A stretch of 64,000 nt of DNA, taken from Nocardia sienata NBRC 100364. Its GTDB lineage: Bacteria; Actinomycetota; Actinomycetes; Mycobacteriales; Mycobacteriaceae. The DNA lies in the NCBI RefSeq assembly GCF_001613205.1, contig NZ_BDBX01000024.1:62001-126000 (forward strand). Reading direction: 5' to 3'. Numbering within the stretch: position 1 is the stretch's first letter; each line of letters starts with the position of its first letter. Made by a program: the position numbers and the translations under genes. The notes under the pieces are model-generated. The model saw only the letters and a program-made list of their open reading frames with translations, was not told the DNA's origin and made no database searches. This document shows positions 18,499 through 28,006 of this stretch, one piece after another.

Positions 18499-19826
18499 AT
18501 GTTTCGAAAATTCTCGTGCGAAAATCGTTCGGTGTCATCCTGGGACAGGCTGTGGCAGAACGTAATCGAAAGAGCCGTACCGCCGATCCAGGACCTGGCC
18601 GCCGTCTTCAAGACGGAGTACGGAAAGACTTCGCATACGCTCCGGGGCGGCGCCGGTGTCATGGAGGACGCGGCCCAGCGGTCCGAGCGCTCCATAACAG
18701 GTCTCGGGAACGATTCGCCGGCTGCTTCGAATCTGCGAGTTCTGTCCAGTACCCCGCACTACGATCTGAACACACTGCTCTCCAGGTATGCCTATACCGA
18801 CGACAACGGTTGGACCGGGGCAGACAGCACATATGTGCGACGGCTACCGGATGGTCGCCATGTCTTTATGTTCTCCGACACATTCCTCGGCCGTGTCGAC
18901 GAGTTCGGCGCGCGTTCGCGGGATACACCGTTCGTGAGCAACAGCTTCGTCCTCGTGGAACGGGACGGCAGTATGCGTACCGTGCTCGGCTCCGCGCCGG
19001 ACGGTGGTGTTCGAGCGGTGTTTCCGCCGCGTGGCGAACAGTTCCATTGGCTCGGCGGATCGCACGTGACCAGTAGAAATACGCTGGATACGATGTTCTT
19101 GGGATTCACCGGCGATTCCCGTGTGGTGGATCGTGGCGGGGATTTCGACGCCGAGCGTCTCCGGATGGCCTTGATTCCGGGTGGGCAAGGGGAACTGGAT
19201 TTCCAAGAGAATCTGCTGGTCAGATTCGACGCTCACGACCTCCGGCAGTTGGACGTGACGGCGATGCCCTCCGAATCGGGGGTGCACTGGGCATCGTGGG
19301 TCGAATTCGACCAGCACACGAATAAAACCTACGTGTACGGAGTCGACGACCGTGGGCCGAGAAATTCATGCACATCGCAAGGGTGAACGGAGATGATCTG
19401 CGGACGCGGTGGGAATTCTCCGACGGTACCGGGGGATGGTCTCCTCATGAGACCGACTCGGCGCCGGTGATGTCGGGCGTAGCCAACGAGTACAGCGTTT
19501 CGCGATTCGACGGCGACAGATTTCTGCTCGTCACCCAGGACACCAACGCTCCATACAGTCCGGACATCCTCGGATATCTGTCGGATTCGCCCGCTGGTCC
19601 GTTCGATTCACCCACGTTGCTGTATCGGGCCACGGAATCCGGCCCGCTCGGTTTCTTCGGCGACCCCGAAGCGGTGGTCTACAACGCTCATGAACAGCCC
19701 GACCTACGACGAGGCAACGAGCTGACCATCACCTACAACCTGAACGGGAGCGTCGAAGGCGTTCTGGAGAACACTGCCAAATACCGGCCGCAGGCGGTCA
19801 AGGTCAGAATCGACACTTCGGGGTAA
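18499..19826 (+). pseudogene. Beta-propeller-like protein (DUF4185/DUF5005-type), frameshifted
   Basis: Two reading frames join into one protein. The first runs to a TGA at 19384-19386 and the second carries the rest from about 19355 to 19826. A single missing G in the run at 19353-19355 (CGTGGGCCGAG; four G restore GAEKFMHIARV) explains the shift. The joined product has repeated blade-like strands (DGRHVFMFSDTFLG, NSFVLVERDGS, VHWASWVEFD, PYSPDILGYLSDSPAGPF, ELTITYNLN) typical of glycosidase-like propellers. The start is unclear (ATG 18499, GTG 18532), and no signal peptide is evident. A sequencing or assembly error is possible. Codon use is less GC-biased than in flanking housekeeping genes. 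Confidence 0.7.
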
Positions 19827-19918
19827 CCCTCGCGCGAGACGCTGGCTGTGCTGTCATCAGTAGCAGCGCCGAGCCGACGACCGGCAGCCACAACGCCGGC
19901 CGCGACGGGCTTCTGCAC

Positions 19919-21481
19919 CTATCGACCCCGAACCCACCTGCTGCTGCGCCACAGCCCCGATACCAGTCGTGGACCACTCCACCCTGTGCTGGATATCGGG
20001 TCCGGCTCGGCGAGGGGCCGTCCTACATCTGCTTTCGCCGACTCCCCCGCGAGGGCCGGGCGGGTATGCCGGGTGAACAATGCCGCAGTGGCCGTGCCGA
20101 CAACCAGGACTGCGACGGGCAGAAAGGTGGACTCGCGGAGCGCCGAACCGAGCGCATGCCGCACCGAGTCCTGGATCGGGGCGGTGTCGAGCCGCTCGGC
20201 CACCGGCACGTCGCCGATGCCATGGGCACTCATCCGAGCGGCGACCAATGCGCTGATGGCGGCGCTACCCAGGACACCGCCGAGTTGCCGGGTGGTGTTG
20301 TAGATACCCGCGCCCGCGCCCGCCTGCTGGGTGGGCAGGTTGTGGGTGGCATTGGTCGCCAGCGGAGCCCAGATACAGGAGTTGGACACGCCGGCCACTG
20401 CCGAGGCGATCAGGAGAGCGGCTGTCGAGGCCTGCGGATTCTGCATCAGCAGCGCGAACCATGTCACCGACAGCGCGAAGAGGCCGAAGCCGAACGTGGG
20501 AACGATGCGGGGATGCAGCCGGTCGGCGAGCCGGCCGATGAGCGGTGCACTGATCGCGGTGACGATCGCCATAGGAGCGATCGCCAGGGCGGAGTCGGTG
20601 GGCGACATCTCCCACACCGACTGTAGACAGAAGTAGATCGACACAAGGAATGCGGTGGTCGCAGCATTCATGGCTGCGATGGCCACAGTGGACAGGGCGA
20701 AATTGCGATCGCGGAACAAACCCAGTGGGAGCAGCGGCTGGTCGACGCCACGGGCCTCGACCATGATGAACGCCACGAGCAGCAGTACACCTGCGCCGAT
20801 CAAAAGCCGAATCCACTCCGACCAGTCCTGGTGATAGCCCTCCTGGATTCCGAAAATCAGGGCGAACATGCCGATAGAGCTCAGAACCGCACCGGGGATG
20901 TCGAAGGTACGCGATCTGGTGGGCAGGGCCGGAACCAGTCGCGCTGCCAGTGCCAGCGCCGCGATACCGACCGGGACATTGACGAAGAAGATCCATTCCC
21001 AGCCCGGGCCGTCCACGAGCACGCCGCCCAGCAGTGGGCCGATCAGCGTGGCCAGGCCCGCGCACCCTCCCCACACGCCCATGGCCGCCCCACGGCGCTC
21101 GGGCGGGAACATGCGGGTGATCACCACCATCGTTTGCGGCATCAGCAGTGCCGCCCCCAATCCTTGAACGGAGCGGGCCGCGATGAGCATTCCGATGGTC
21201 CCGGCCAGCCCGCACCACAGCGAGGCGGCGGTGAACACCGTCAGGCCGAGCAGGTAGATATTCTTGGGCCCGAAACGGTCACCGAGCCGTCCGGTGATCA
21301 GCTGCGGCGCGGAATAGGTCAGTAGGTAGGCACTGGTCACCCACAGCATGTCCGGGATATCCGCGTCCAGGCTGCGCATGATGGCCGGATTGGCGACCGC
21401 GACGATCGTCATGTCCACCAGAACCATGAAGAAGCCGACAACCAGCGCTGAATGCGCGAACCAGGGGTTGTGTCCGGTCAT
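19919..21481 (-). CDS. DHA2-type MFS exporter (14-helix, EmrB/QacA family)
   Basis: A 520-residue inner-membrane drug/proton antiporter-type protein. The N-terminal helix FMVLVDMTIVAVANPAI holds motif D1, and GRLGDRFGPKNIYLLG is motif A. PPERRGAAMGVWGGCAGLATLIGPLLGGVL is motif C, here given as parts RRGAAMG and GPLLGGVL. ATG at 21481 with GAAGGAACG upstream. It starts 39 bases after the FAD monooxygenase gene, so it is the third gene of an operon and probably exports its product or protects against its substrate. Confidence 0.9.
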   Translation of the reverse strand: MTGHNPWFAHSALVVGFFMVLVDMTIVAVANPAIMRSLDADIPDMLWVTSAYLLTYSAPQLITGRLGDRFGPKNIYLLGLTVFTAASLWCGLAGTIGMLIAARSVQGLGAALLMPQTMVVITRMFPPERRGAAMGVWGGCAGLATLIGPLLGGVLVDGPGWEWIFFVNVPVGIAALALAARLVPALPTRSRTFDIPGAVLSSIGMFALIFGIQEGYHQDWSEWIRLLIGAGVLLLVAFIMVEARGVDQPLLPLGLFRDRNFALSTVAIAAMNAATTAFLVSIYFCLQSVWEMSPTDSALAIAPMAIVTAISAPLIGRLADRLHPRIVPTFGFGLFALSVTWFALLMQNPQASTAALLIASAVAGVSNSCIWAPLATNATHNLPTQQAGAGAGIYNTTRQLGGVLGSAAISALVAARMSAHGIGDVPVAERLDTAPIQDSVRHALGSALRESTFLPVAVLVVGTATAALFTRHTRPALAGESAKADVGRPLAEPDPISSTGWSGPRLVSGLWRSSRWVRGR

Positions 21482-21520
21482 CGGACGTTCCTTCTCCCAC
21501 AGGTATCGGGCTCCATGGCA

Positions 21521-22660
21521 TCAACGGTCACCACCATGGAGGGCGGGGTGGTGCGCCCGGAGGTAGGCGTCACGATCGCAATAGGAGCCGGCGAGGGCAT
21601 CGCCATAAGCGATCAGCTCGGAGTGCGTTGCACTCCGAGGCTGGTAGCGCTGCCGGATCAACTGCTCCGAGCTGTAGCCATCGCACGACTCGGTGAGGAT
21701 CTCGGCCAGCACCGTCGCGTCTTCCATGGTGTAGCTCATGCCCTGGCCGGTCATCGGATGTGGCGAGAACGCGGCGCTACCGAGCAGGATCACGTTGCCG
21801 CGGTGATAGGGCGTGCTGTGATAGACGGATACCGGTACGCGGGAAAACTGACGCGGATCGAGCTGAGCGAGCACGTCCTGGCTGTGCGTGACGAAGCAGG
21901 CCAGTTGCGTGTTCAGGTCGGTCCCGTATTCGTGGAATACCGGCACATCCAGAACCGCCGGGAGGCCGACGAAAACCCTGGCCAGTTCGGTGTCCACCGG
22001 ATAGAAGTAGGCGAACCAGCCGCTGGAATCGAAATAGAGCCGGTTACGGGCGAGGACACTGGGCGTGACCGGGACAGTTGCCATCCGTAGGACGTGATCG
22101 TGCCGGCTCATATGGCGGGTCGCGGCGACGAAGTCGCTGAGGGGCGAGGGTGATCCGCCGGAATCGACGAACATATGTGCCCGCACCGACGTACCGTCAT
22201 CCAGCGTTGCCCCGGTGACCCGAGAATCTGCGGTGTGAATATCGACCAGCCGCCTGCCGAAACGGATATCGATATTCGACAGCTCGCCGCATGCCGAGTG
22301 AATCGTACCCAGCGTCTCGGCGTACGGCGCGGTCAGAAAGTAGCCGGTATCGGTGTGCTCGGCGAAATTGTAGGAGAGAAGCAAAGATCCATCGTGGTAG
22401 AAGTCGATGACATCGCGCTTCAACGCGTCCCGGAGCATCAATTGATCGAGCAGGCCGTGTTCGTCGAGAATCCGAATGCCACGCGGCTTGAGTATATCGG
22501 CACCACGTCGGGGCATCCCGGCACCGGGTTCGATCACCAGCACGCGACGACCGCTGCGGCCCAGCAGCAAAGCCAGGAGCGCACCGCCGACTCCGGCGCC
22601 GAGGACAACGCAATCCAGCACCGGGGTCGTGGGGGATGTCGAGGTCCGGGCCGTACTCAT
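21521..22660 (-). CDS. FAD-dependent monooxygenase-like protein (PHBH/UbiH fold)
   Basis: The 379-residue protein starts with a Rossmann FAD motif (VVLGAGVGGALLALLLGRSG) and ends with the second FAD-binding loop PHPMTGQGMSYTMEDA. The usual GD motif before that loop, G-D-A-A-H in most relatives, reads GSAAFSP here. The DG motif region reads VDSGGSPSPLS, so both signature aspartates are absent or moved. This may alter NADPH or FAD handling. ATG at 22660 overlaps the upstream gene's stop (ATGA). Context suggests oxidative tailoring of a small aromatic or prenylated compound; the substrate is unknown. Confidence 0.85.
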   Translation of the reverse strand: MSTARTSTSPTTPVLDCVVLGAGVGGALLALLLGRSGRRVLVIEPGAGMPRRGADILKPRGIRILDEHGLLDQLMLRDALKRDVIDFYHDGSLLLSYNFAEHTDTGYFLTAPYAETLGTIHSACGELSNIDIRFGRRLVDIHTADSRVTGATLDDGTSVRAHMFVDSGGSPSPLSDFVAATRHMSRHDHVLRMATVPVTPSVLARNRLYFDSSGWFAYFYPVDTELARVFVGLPAVLDVPVFHEYGTDLNTQLACFVTHSQDVLAQLDPRQFSRVPVSVYHSTPYHRGNVILLGSAAFSPHPMTGQGMSYTMEDATVLAEILTESCDGYSSEQLIRQRYQPRSATHSELIAYGDALAGSYCDRDAYLRAHHPALHGGDR

Positions 22661-24105
22661 CGATCCGACACCAGGAATCGCCCGGGGGCGATGATCGCGG
22701 CGGGGTCGTACAGTCGTTTGAGCATGCGTAAGGGCTCGTCGTCGTAGTCTGCCGAACGATCCGGTAGCTCCCACGGCTCGTGATCGATATCGGAGCGGTA
22801 CGGCAGGAATCCCGCGCGCAAGAACGAGCGACGCGCCGCCCGGCGCAGTTCGTGTGCCCGCTCGATACCACTCGGATCCCGCAAAAAAGGGATTTGGGTA
22901 ACCATATTGGTGGAGTGCTGCGAAACCACGTTGAACTCGAGCATGCCCGCTGTGCCGTACCGCTCGGCCTCGATCTCGAACAGTTCGATCGCCTTACCCA
23001 GGTCGGTCCCGCGGAACGGCACCACGGGCAGAAACATCAACCGGCCGATCCGGGATCGGTCTACCTGTGAACAGGAACTGACGCCCAGCCCGTCCAGGAC
23101 GTTCTTACAGGACGGAATGCCGCGCGCGAACAGAGTTCGGGTATAGAGCGGGTCGTCTGTGGCCGTCTCCGCGGTATCCAGCGACCGATAGGACAGCAGG
23201 CCGTGGACGCGGGAGAAGGTTTCGCGGATGATCGTCTCGGCGTGCTCGACGGCCGCTCGAGAGCCGAGCAGGGGTACCTGGACGGTCACAGCATCTACGT
23301 CGGCGGTAACAGGGATCGCGGCGCGGCCGGCTTCGGGTACCACGAAGAGGTCCTTCAAACGCAGCATTCCGTCGCTCGCGTTGCGCGATCGGCCGACGCG
23401 GATCATCGCATCCACCACCTCGAGGAGGGAGGACTTGGTGAAGGTGGCGTGCACCAAGAGGGTTGTCTGCGGGCGCGGTATGAGGCTGATCGCCATGGCG
23501 GTGATCACACCGAGGTTGCTTTGTACGAAGGCCCGGGTCAGATCGGGACCCGCCACAGCTCCCGGGCGTCGACCGTTGCGGTCCAGGCCACCGGTGGTCA
23601 TCACCCGGCCGGTACCGAGCACTACTTCGAGTCCGAGGAGATCGTCGATCCGGGGCCGGATCGTACCGTCGCCGCGCTCGAGCGTATTTCCGACGATGCT
23701 CGCATCGGCGCAGCCCGCGGTCACGTTCAGCATCCATGGTGTGCCGTCGAGAAGTTGAGTGAGTTGTCGCTGGGTCACACCTGGTTCGACAACGGCGTAG
23801 CCGAGATCCAGATCCAGTGTCCGGACTGCGGTCATCCGGCCGGCGTCCAGGACCGAACAGTCGTCGTATACCGGCGACCGCGACCCCATGCCCCAGTTAC
23901 GGCCCGTGCTCAGCGGGAATACCGGGATACCCGTCCGCGCCGCCGAGACGACTGTCTGCCGAACCTCCTCGGTGGACTCCGGGTAACAGGTCCCCAGGAT
24001 CTGTCGCGGGTGGTGTTCACCGAGATCGGCCGAATGCCGGCCCTGGGTATGCTGCGCACCGGTCATCGCTGCGACACCTGTGACAGCCGCGATCTTTCGC
24101 TCCAC
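22657..24105 (-). CDS. FAD-linked oxidase of the vanillyl-alcohol oxidase/PCMH family
   Basis: The 482-residue protein has a PCMH-type FAD domain (FPLSTGRNWGMGSRSP, the pyrophosphate-binding loop, residues 62-77). A long substrate cap follows, and the C-terminus ends YDPAAIIAPGRFLV, the usual end of VAO-type flavoproteins. Such enzymes oxidise para-substituted phenols or sugars. There is no signal peptide. The GTG at 24105 and the ATG at 24066 are both possible starts. It leads the three-gene operon with the monooxygenase and MFS exporter. A LuxR-type palindrome lies 152 bases upstream. Confidence 0.85.
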   Translation of the reverse strand: MERKIAAVTGVAAMTGAQHTQGRHSADLGEHHPRQILGTCYPESTEEVRQTVVSAARTGIPVFPLSTGRNWGMGSRSPVYDDCSVLDAGRMTAVRTLDLDLGYAVVEPGVTQRQLTQLLDGTPWMLNVTAGCADASIVGNTLERGDGTIRPRIDDLLGLEVVLGTGRVMTTGGLDRNGRRPGAVAGPDLTRAFVQSNLGVITAMAISLIPRPQTTLLVHATFTKSSLLEVVDAMIRVGRSRNASDGMLRLKDLFVVPEAGRAAIPVTADVDAVTVQVPLLGSRAAVEHAETIIRETFSRVHGLLSYRSLDTAETATDDPLYTRTLFARGIPSCKNVLDGLGVSSCSQVDRSRIGRLMFLPVVPFRGTDLGKAIELFEIEAERYGTAGMLEFNVVSQHSTNMVTQIPFLRDPSGIERAHELRRAARRSFLRAGFLPYRSDIDHEPWELPDRSADYDDEPLRMLKRLYDPAAIIAPGRFLVSDR

Positions 24106-24256
24106 ACGCGCGATTGTGGATTCCGCCGGTCATCCATAACGGCATCGGCGATGCCGGGGTCGTGAGGGAACACTTCTCACCTACGTTCTGATATCGAATT
24201 CGGTAATGCCGAATGGGCTCGAGGCCAAGTGTGTCCACTGCCTGGAGGGATCGACA

Positions 24257-24272
24257 GTAGGGAATTCCCTAC
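24257..24272. promoter_or_regulatory. LuxR-type palindromic operator, site 1
   Basis: GTAGGGAATTCCCTAC is a perfect 16-base palindrome. Its core TAGGGAATTCCCTA fits the PAS-LuxR (PimM) consensus CTVGGGAWWTCCCBAG, quoted from memory, at all inner positions; only the outer pair is swapped. It lies 152 bases upstream of the FAD oxidase start. Confidence 0.65.
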
Positions 24273-24509
24273 AATCAACCGCTGGGCATACGAACCGGCA
24301 GATTTCCGAAGAGCTGTGCGTGAACGAAGCACGACGCAAGCCCATCGCACCCGCTGGTCCACCGAACTCGGCGTCTCTGCACGGACCGAACCGGCCGCAC
24401 TCCGCCGGAACCGAACGCATCGGACCACCGGCGAATGCGCCACAACTGTCCAGCCGGACGGATTGCGACAGGGCACTCCGCCCCAACTCGATCGAGTACG
24501 TTATCCGAT

Positions 24510-24525
24510 GTAGGGGATTCCCTAC
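24510..24525. promoter_or_regulatory. LuxR-type palindromic operator, site 2
   Basis: GTAGGGGATTCCCTAC differs from site 1 by one base near the centre and keeps both GTAGGG/CCCTAC arms. It is 253 bases from site 1 and about 240 bases upstream of the MspA start, so the pair could control both transcription directions. Confidence 0.6.
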
Positions 24526-24764
24526 TGTCCGACCCGGGTTACCGGAAATAACCTGATCGGTGGCGCCGTCGGTGAGTTTATCCGTGACTTTCCGGTGGAA
24601 CCGCAAACGACTCCGATCGAAGGATCCCCGTGAACGGCGACAGTTTCACCGATTTCGCCCACCGCGATCGAGCACTGCGCACACAGAACTGGTGCTTCAT
24701 GCGCAGACCAGGGTGGCGTTCTTTGCGGAAAGCACACAAACTCAACGCCCGGAGGACGCCGATA

Positions 24765-25400
24765 ATGCGTTCGCTTACAGTTTCGATCAGTTCGGCGACC
24801 GCCGCCTTTCTGAGTGTGTGCCTTGCTGGTATCGCCTACGCAGTACCGATACCGGATACGTCACGAGAGACCACAACGGAAGACGGCTGGCACCTACGGG
24901 TGGCCATGACCGAGGCAAATCTCGACCGAGTTCCGAACTTGGCGGCGACGCCGTTCACTCGAGAGGGTTTTGTGAGCCTCACCGCGATCGCCGATATCTC
25001 CGGGTCCGGGCGGCAGGCGGTCAGCTCGGGCAGCCTGACCCTCGGATACCAGGTGGGCTGTCAGATCGATGTGTCGAACGGAATGTCCGTCGGCATATCG
25101 GCGTTGGTCGGCCCGAATATCGGGGTTACGGTGGCGCCGGCCCCGGGGATCAATATCGGCGGTAGCGCGCTGATGATGCCCTCGATCTCGGTGAACCCGA
25201 AACCGGGAACGATCACCAGCCTGCCCTTCGGGACGAAACCGCTGACCGGAGCTCATGGCTCCATCGACGTCGAACAGGTACAAATCAAGGTGGATGCCTG
25301 TGCGGGGCCGGTCAGTGTGCGCTCGTACGCGATTGCGGCGATATCCACGGCCACGGCGGACAATTCGATCGCGGCCTACGGCGAACCGGCCTGGCTGTGA
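24765..25400 (+). CDS. MspA-family outer-membrane (mycomembrane) porin
   Basis: A 211-residue exported protein. It has a signal peptide of about 27 residues (RSLTVSISSATAAFLSVCLAG...AYA). The MspA domain follows with GWHLRVAMTEAN, TREGFVSLTAIADISG, SGSLTLGYQVGCQIDVSNG and a Gly/Pro-rich strand region. MspA octamers form water-filled channels for small hydrophilic solutes through the mycolate outer membrane. GGAGG at 24751-24755 fixes the ATG at 24765. It is coupled to the small secreted protein downstream (TGATG overlap). Confidence 0.92.
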   Translation: MRSLTVSISSATAAFLSVCLAGIAYAVPIPDTSRETTTEDGWHLRVAMTEANLDRVPNLAATPFTREGFVSLTAIADISGSGRQAVSSGSLTLGYQVGCQIDVSNGMSVGISALVGPNIGVTVAPAPGINIGGSALMMPSISVNPKPGTITSLPFGTKPLTGAHGSIDVEQVQIKVDACAGPVSVRSYAIAAISTATADNSIAAYGEPAWL

Positions 25401-25759
25401 TGACAATGCACCGTGCGGTCACAATGTTGTTAGCGGCCGCTGCGATGTGGACAGGTGCCGGCATCGTGGCGCACGCGGACCCGGTCGTCGCGGCGCCTGG
25501 CGCGCCATGCGTCACAGGGCCGAATACCGGTACCGGGCTGCCGTGCGTGATCTCACGGTCCGACCCGCCCAAGCGTCCGGACCAGGGCAGCGCCACCCTT
25601 TCGTCTGGACCTGGCACGACAACGTTGGCGCAGGCCGCGCAACGCGCCACCAATAACAGGCCGCCGCCCTCGGCCTGCCCACCCAGGCCGGCGGCATCAG
25701 CGTTGATTCCACCGCCGACGGGCCACGGCACCGAACATCCCATTGTGGGAATATCGTGA
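25400..25759 (+). CDS. Small Pro-rich secreted protein
   Basis: A 119-residue protein with a signal peptide (MTMHRAVTMLLAAAAMWTGAGIVAHA). The mature part is rich in Pro, Ala, Thr and Ser and has three cysteines. ATG at 25400 overlaps the MspA stop (TGATG), so translation is coupled. No family is recognised; by position it may be a porin accessory protein or associate with the cell envelope. Confidence 0.65.
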   Translation: MTMHRAVTMLLAAAAMWTGAGIVAHADPVVAAPGAPCVTGPNTGTGLPCVISRSDPPKRPDQGSATLSSGPGTTTLAQAAQRATNNRPPPSACPPRPAASALIPPPTGHGTEHPIVGIS

Positions 25760-25895
25760 GATCTCGGAATCCTTCCTGTTCCGGGACAACATACTTCGAC
25801 ACCGATCGATCATCCGGGCACCCGTGGCACGACAGCCGGCCGGGTCGCGGAGCCGGCCATAGTGGCTCGGGGTGGAAATCACCCGGGTCCCCGGC

Positions 25896-26906
25896 CTACC
25901 CCAATTCGCGCAGCCGCGGGGCCAGGTCGCGCTGGAACAGGTCCAGGAAGCGCTTCTGGTCGTGTCCGGGTGCGTGGAAGACCAGGTGGTTGAGCCCGGC
26001 GTCCACATAGGGCTTGACCAATTCGACCGCTTGGTCCGGATCGCTGGCGACGATCCAGCGTTTGGCGATCTGCTCGATCGGCAGCGCGTCGGCCGCTTCC
26101 TCCATTTCGATCGGGTCGTGGATGCTGTGCTTCTGCTCCGGGGTCAGCGATAGCGGCGCCCAGAAGCGGGTGTTCTCCAGCGCGAGTTCGGGGTCGGTGT
26201 CGTAGGAGATCTTGATCTCGATCATCCGGTCGATCGTGCCGACCTCGCGGTCCACCTTCGCCGCGCCTTCGGCCACCGCCGGCATCAGTTTCTCGGTGTA
26301 CAGCTCCATGCCTTTACCGGAGGTGCAGATGAACCCGTCGCCGGCGCGGCCCGCGTAGCGGGCCACCACCGGGCCGCCGGCGGCGATGTAGACCGGGATC
26401 CCGCCTTCGGGGACGTCGTAGATGGAGGCCCCGACCGTCTTGTAATAGGTGCCGTCGAAATCGGTGCGGGCCCCGGTCCACAGGGCGCGCATCAGATCCA
26501 CCGATTCGCGCAACCGCGCGAAGCGCTCCTTGAACTCCGGCCATTCCCCGGAGTAACCGGTGGCGATCTCGTTGAGTGCCTCACCGGTGCCCACACCCAG
26601 CATCACCCGGCCCGGATACAGGCAGCCCAGGGTCGCGAACGCCTGCGCGATCACGGCGGGGTTGTACCGGAAGGTGGGGGTCAGCACCGAGGTACCGAGC
26701 AGGATCCGCTCGGTACGCTCACCCGCCGCGGCAAGCCAGGCCAGGGAGAAGGGCGCGTGGCCGCCCTTGTGCCGCCACGGCTGGAAATGATCGCTGACGG
26801 TGGCGCTGTCGAGGCCGTGCTCCTCGACCAGTACCGCCAGCTCTACCAGTTCACGGGGTCCGAATTGTTCCGCCGATGCTTTGTATCCGAGCTTCAGTTC
26901 GCCCAT
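25896..26906 (-). CDS. fgd: F420-dependent glucose-6-phosphate dehydrogenase
   Basis: Cytosolic luciferase-fold enzyme that oxidises glucose-6-phosphate to 6-phosphogluconolactone and supplies reduced F420. The 336 residues from the ATG at 26906 equal the mycobacterial Fgd1 length and begin [15 protein letters not shown]. The F420-binding and catalytic region includes [16 protein letters not shown] and [15 protein letters not shown], and the C-terminus reads [24 protein letters not shown] precedes the start. In M. tuberculosis it is directly followed by pta; here an island intervenes. Confidence 0.97.
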   Translation of the reverse strand: MGELKLGYKASAEQFGPRELVELAVLVEEHGLDSATVSDHFQPWRHKGGHAPFSLAWLAAAGERTERILLGTSVLTPTFRYNPAVIAQAFATLGCLYPGRVMLGVGTGEALNEIATGYSGEWPEFKERFARLRESVDLMRALWTGARTDFDGTYYKTVGASIYDVPEGGIPVYIAAGGPVVARYAGRAGDGFICTSGKGMELYTEKLMPAVAEGAAKVDREVGTIDRMIEIKISYDTDPELALENTRFWAPLSLTPEQKHSIHDPIEMEEAADALPIEQIAKRWIVASDPDQAVELVKPYVDAGLNHLVFHAPGHDQKRFLDLFQRDLAPRLRELG

Positions 26907-27157
26907 TTGCGCCCACTCCTGTCGCATTGTGGTCGGACCGTCTCCGGCCCGGATTCGACCCTAATAGGCGCAGTTGGGCCGAGCCCACCCGCAACCCACG
27001 GACGGCCGGAGCGAAGGCGGAAGCGCGCCGGGTCCGCCTCGGACGGGCGCGTCGTAGACGGGCGCGGGCGGTCGCGGCGGGCTCGTTCCCGCCGCGTGTT
27101 CCCCGCTCCGGGGCGCGGCATACCCGGCCCGCGCGCCACGAAGAGCAGAATGACGGG

Positions 27158-27973
27158 GTGAGCCCAGATGACCGGATTTTGTCCTACCTCACCGATATGG
27201 ACGGGGTGCTGGTGCGTGAGGACCATATGGTGCCCGGCGCCGACGAGTTCCTCGCCGAATTACGGGCCGAGGAGATCCCGTTCCTGGTACTGACCAACAA
27301 TTCGATCCGCACACCCCGCGATCTGCAGGCCCGGTTGCGTCAGACCGGGTTGGAGATCCCGGAAAATTCGATCTGGACCTCGGCGCTGGCCACCGCCAGT
27401 TTCCTCAACGAGCAGCGACCGGGCGGTACCGCCTACGTGGTGGGCGAATCCGGACTCACGACCGCCCTGCACGAGATCGGCTACGTTCTGACCGAGGTGG
27501 ACCCCGACTACGTGGTGCTGGGCGAGACCCGCACCTATTCGTTCGAGGCGATCACCACCGCCATCCGGCTGGTCGAGCGCGGGGCGCGGTTCATCGCCAC
27601 CAACCCCGACCCGACCGGACCGTCCCGGGACGGCGTACTGCCCGCGACCGGTTCGGTGGCGGCCCTGATCACCCGGGCCACCGGCCGCGACCCCTACTAC
27701 ATCGGCAAACCCAACCCGCTGATGATGCGCTCGGCGCTGCGCCGCATCGGCGCGCACTCACAGACCAGTGTGATGATCGGCGACCGGATGGACACCGATG
27801 TGATCTCCGGGATGGAAGCCGGTATGCGCACCATCCTGGTGACCTCCGGTATCTCGACGAAGGTATCGGTCGAGCAGTATCCGTATCGGCCGACGTCGGT
27901 GCTGAGCTCGGTCGCCGACCTGGTCGGGCGGGTTCGTACCCCGTTCACGGAGGCAGCGAATCCGCTGACCTGA
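27158..27973 (+). CDS. HAD-superfamily (subfamily IIA, NagD-like) phosphatase
   Basis: A 271-residue cytosolic hydrolase. HAD motif I is LTDMDGVLV (residues 9-17), motif II is VLTNNS, the lysine of motif III is in YYIGKPNPLMM and motif IV is MIGDRMDTDVI. The NagD/phosphoglycolate-phosphatase group dephosphorylates small metabolites; the substrate cannot be assigned. GTG at 27158 gives a protein starting just before motif I. It diverges from fgd and converges with metZ. Confidence 0.85.
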   Translation: MSPDDRILSYLTDMDGVLVREDHMVPGADEFLAELRAEEIPFLVLTNNSIRTPRDLQARLRQTGLEIPENSIWTSALATASFLNEQRPGGTAYVVGESGLTTALHEIGYVLTEVDPDYVVLGETRTYSFEAITTAIRLVERGARFIATNPDPTGPSRDGVLPATGSVAALITRATGRDPYYIGKPNPLMMRSALRRIGAHSQTSVMIGDRMDTDVISGMEAGMRTILVTSGISTKVSVEQYPYRPTSVLSSVADLVGRVRTPFTEAANPLT

Positions 27974-28006
27974 GCGGGCCGTAGGCGTGGACGGGCCTCT
28001 GCGTGA

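Larger units (their letters stand above)
24106..24764. other. Divergent regulatory region, no gene seen
   Basis: This 659-base stretch separates the FAD oxidase operon from the MspA gene and is visibly less GC-rich than the surroundings. Open frames within it have no family resemblance and no good ribosome-binding site. It contains the two palindromes listed separately. Confidence 0.6.

Noticed and set aside
18532..18730. The start of the propeller-type protein resembles the second helix of a type VII secretion target
   Set aside because: Only a vague helical, Ala/Glu-rich similarity is visible and the WxG helix is missing.
24181..24606. Open frames in the divergent region of the island
   Set aside because: No start with a ribosome-binding site, no family features, and they span the two palindromic operator sites.
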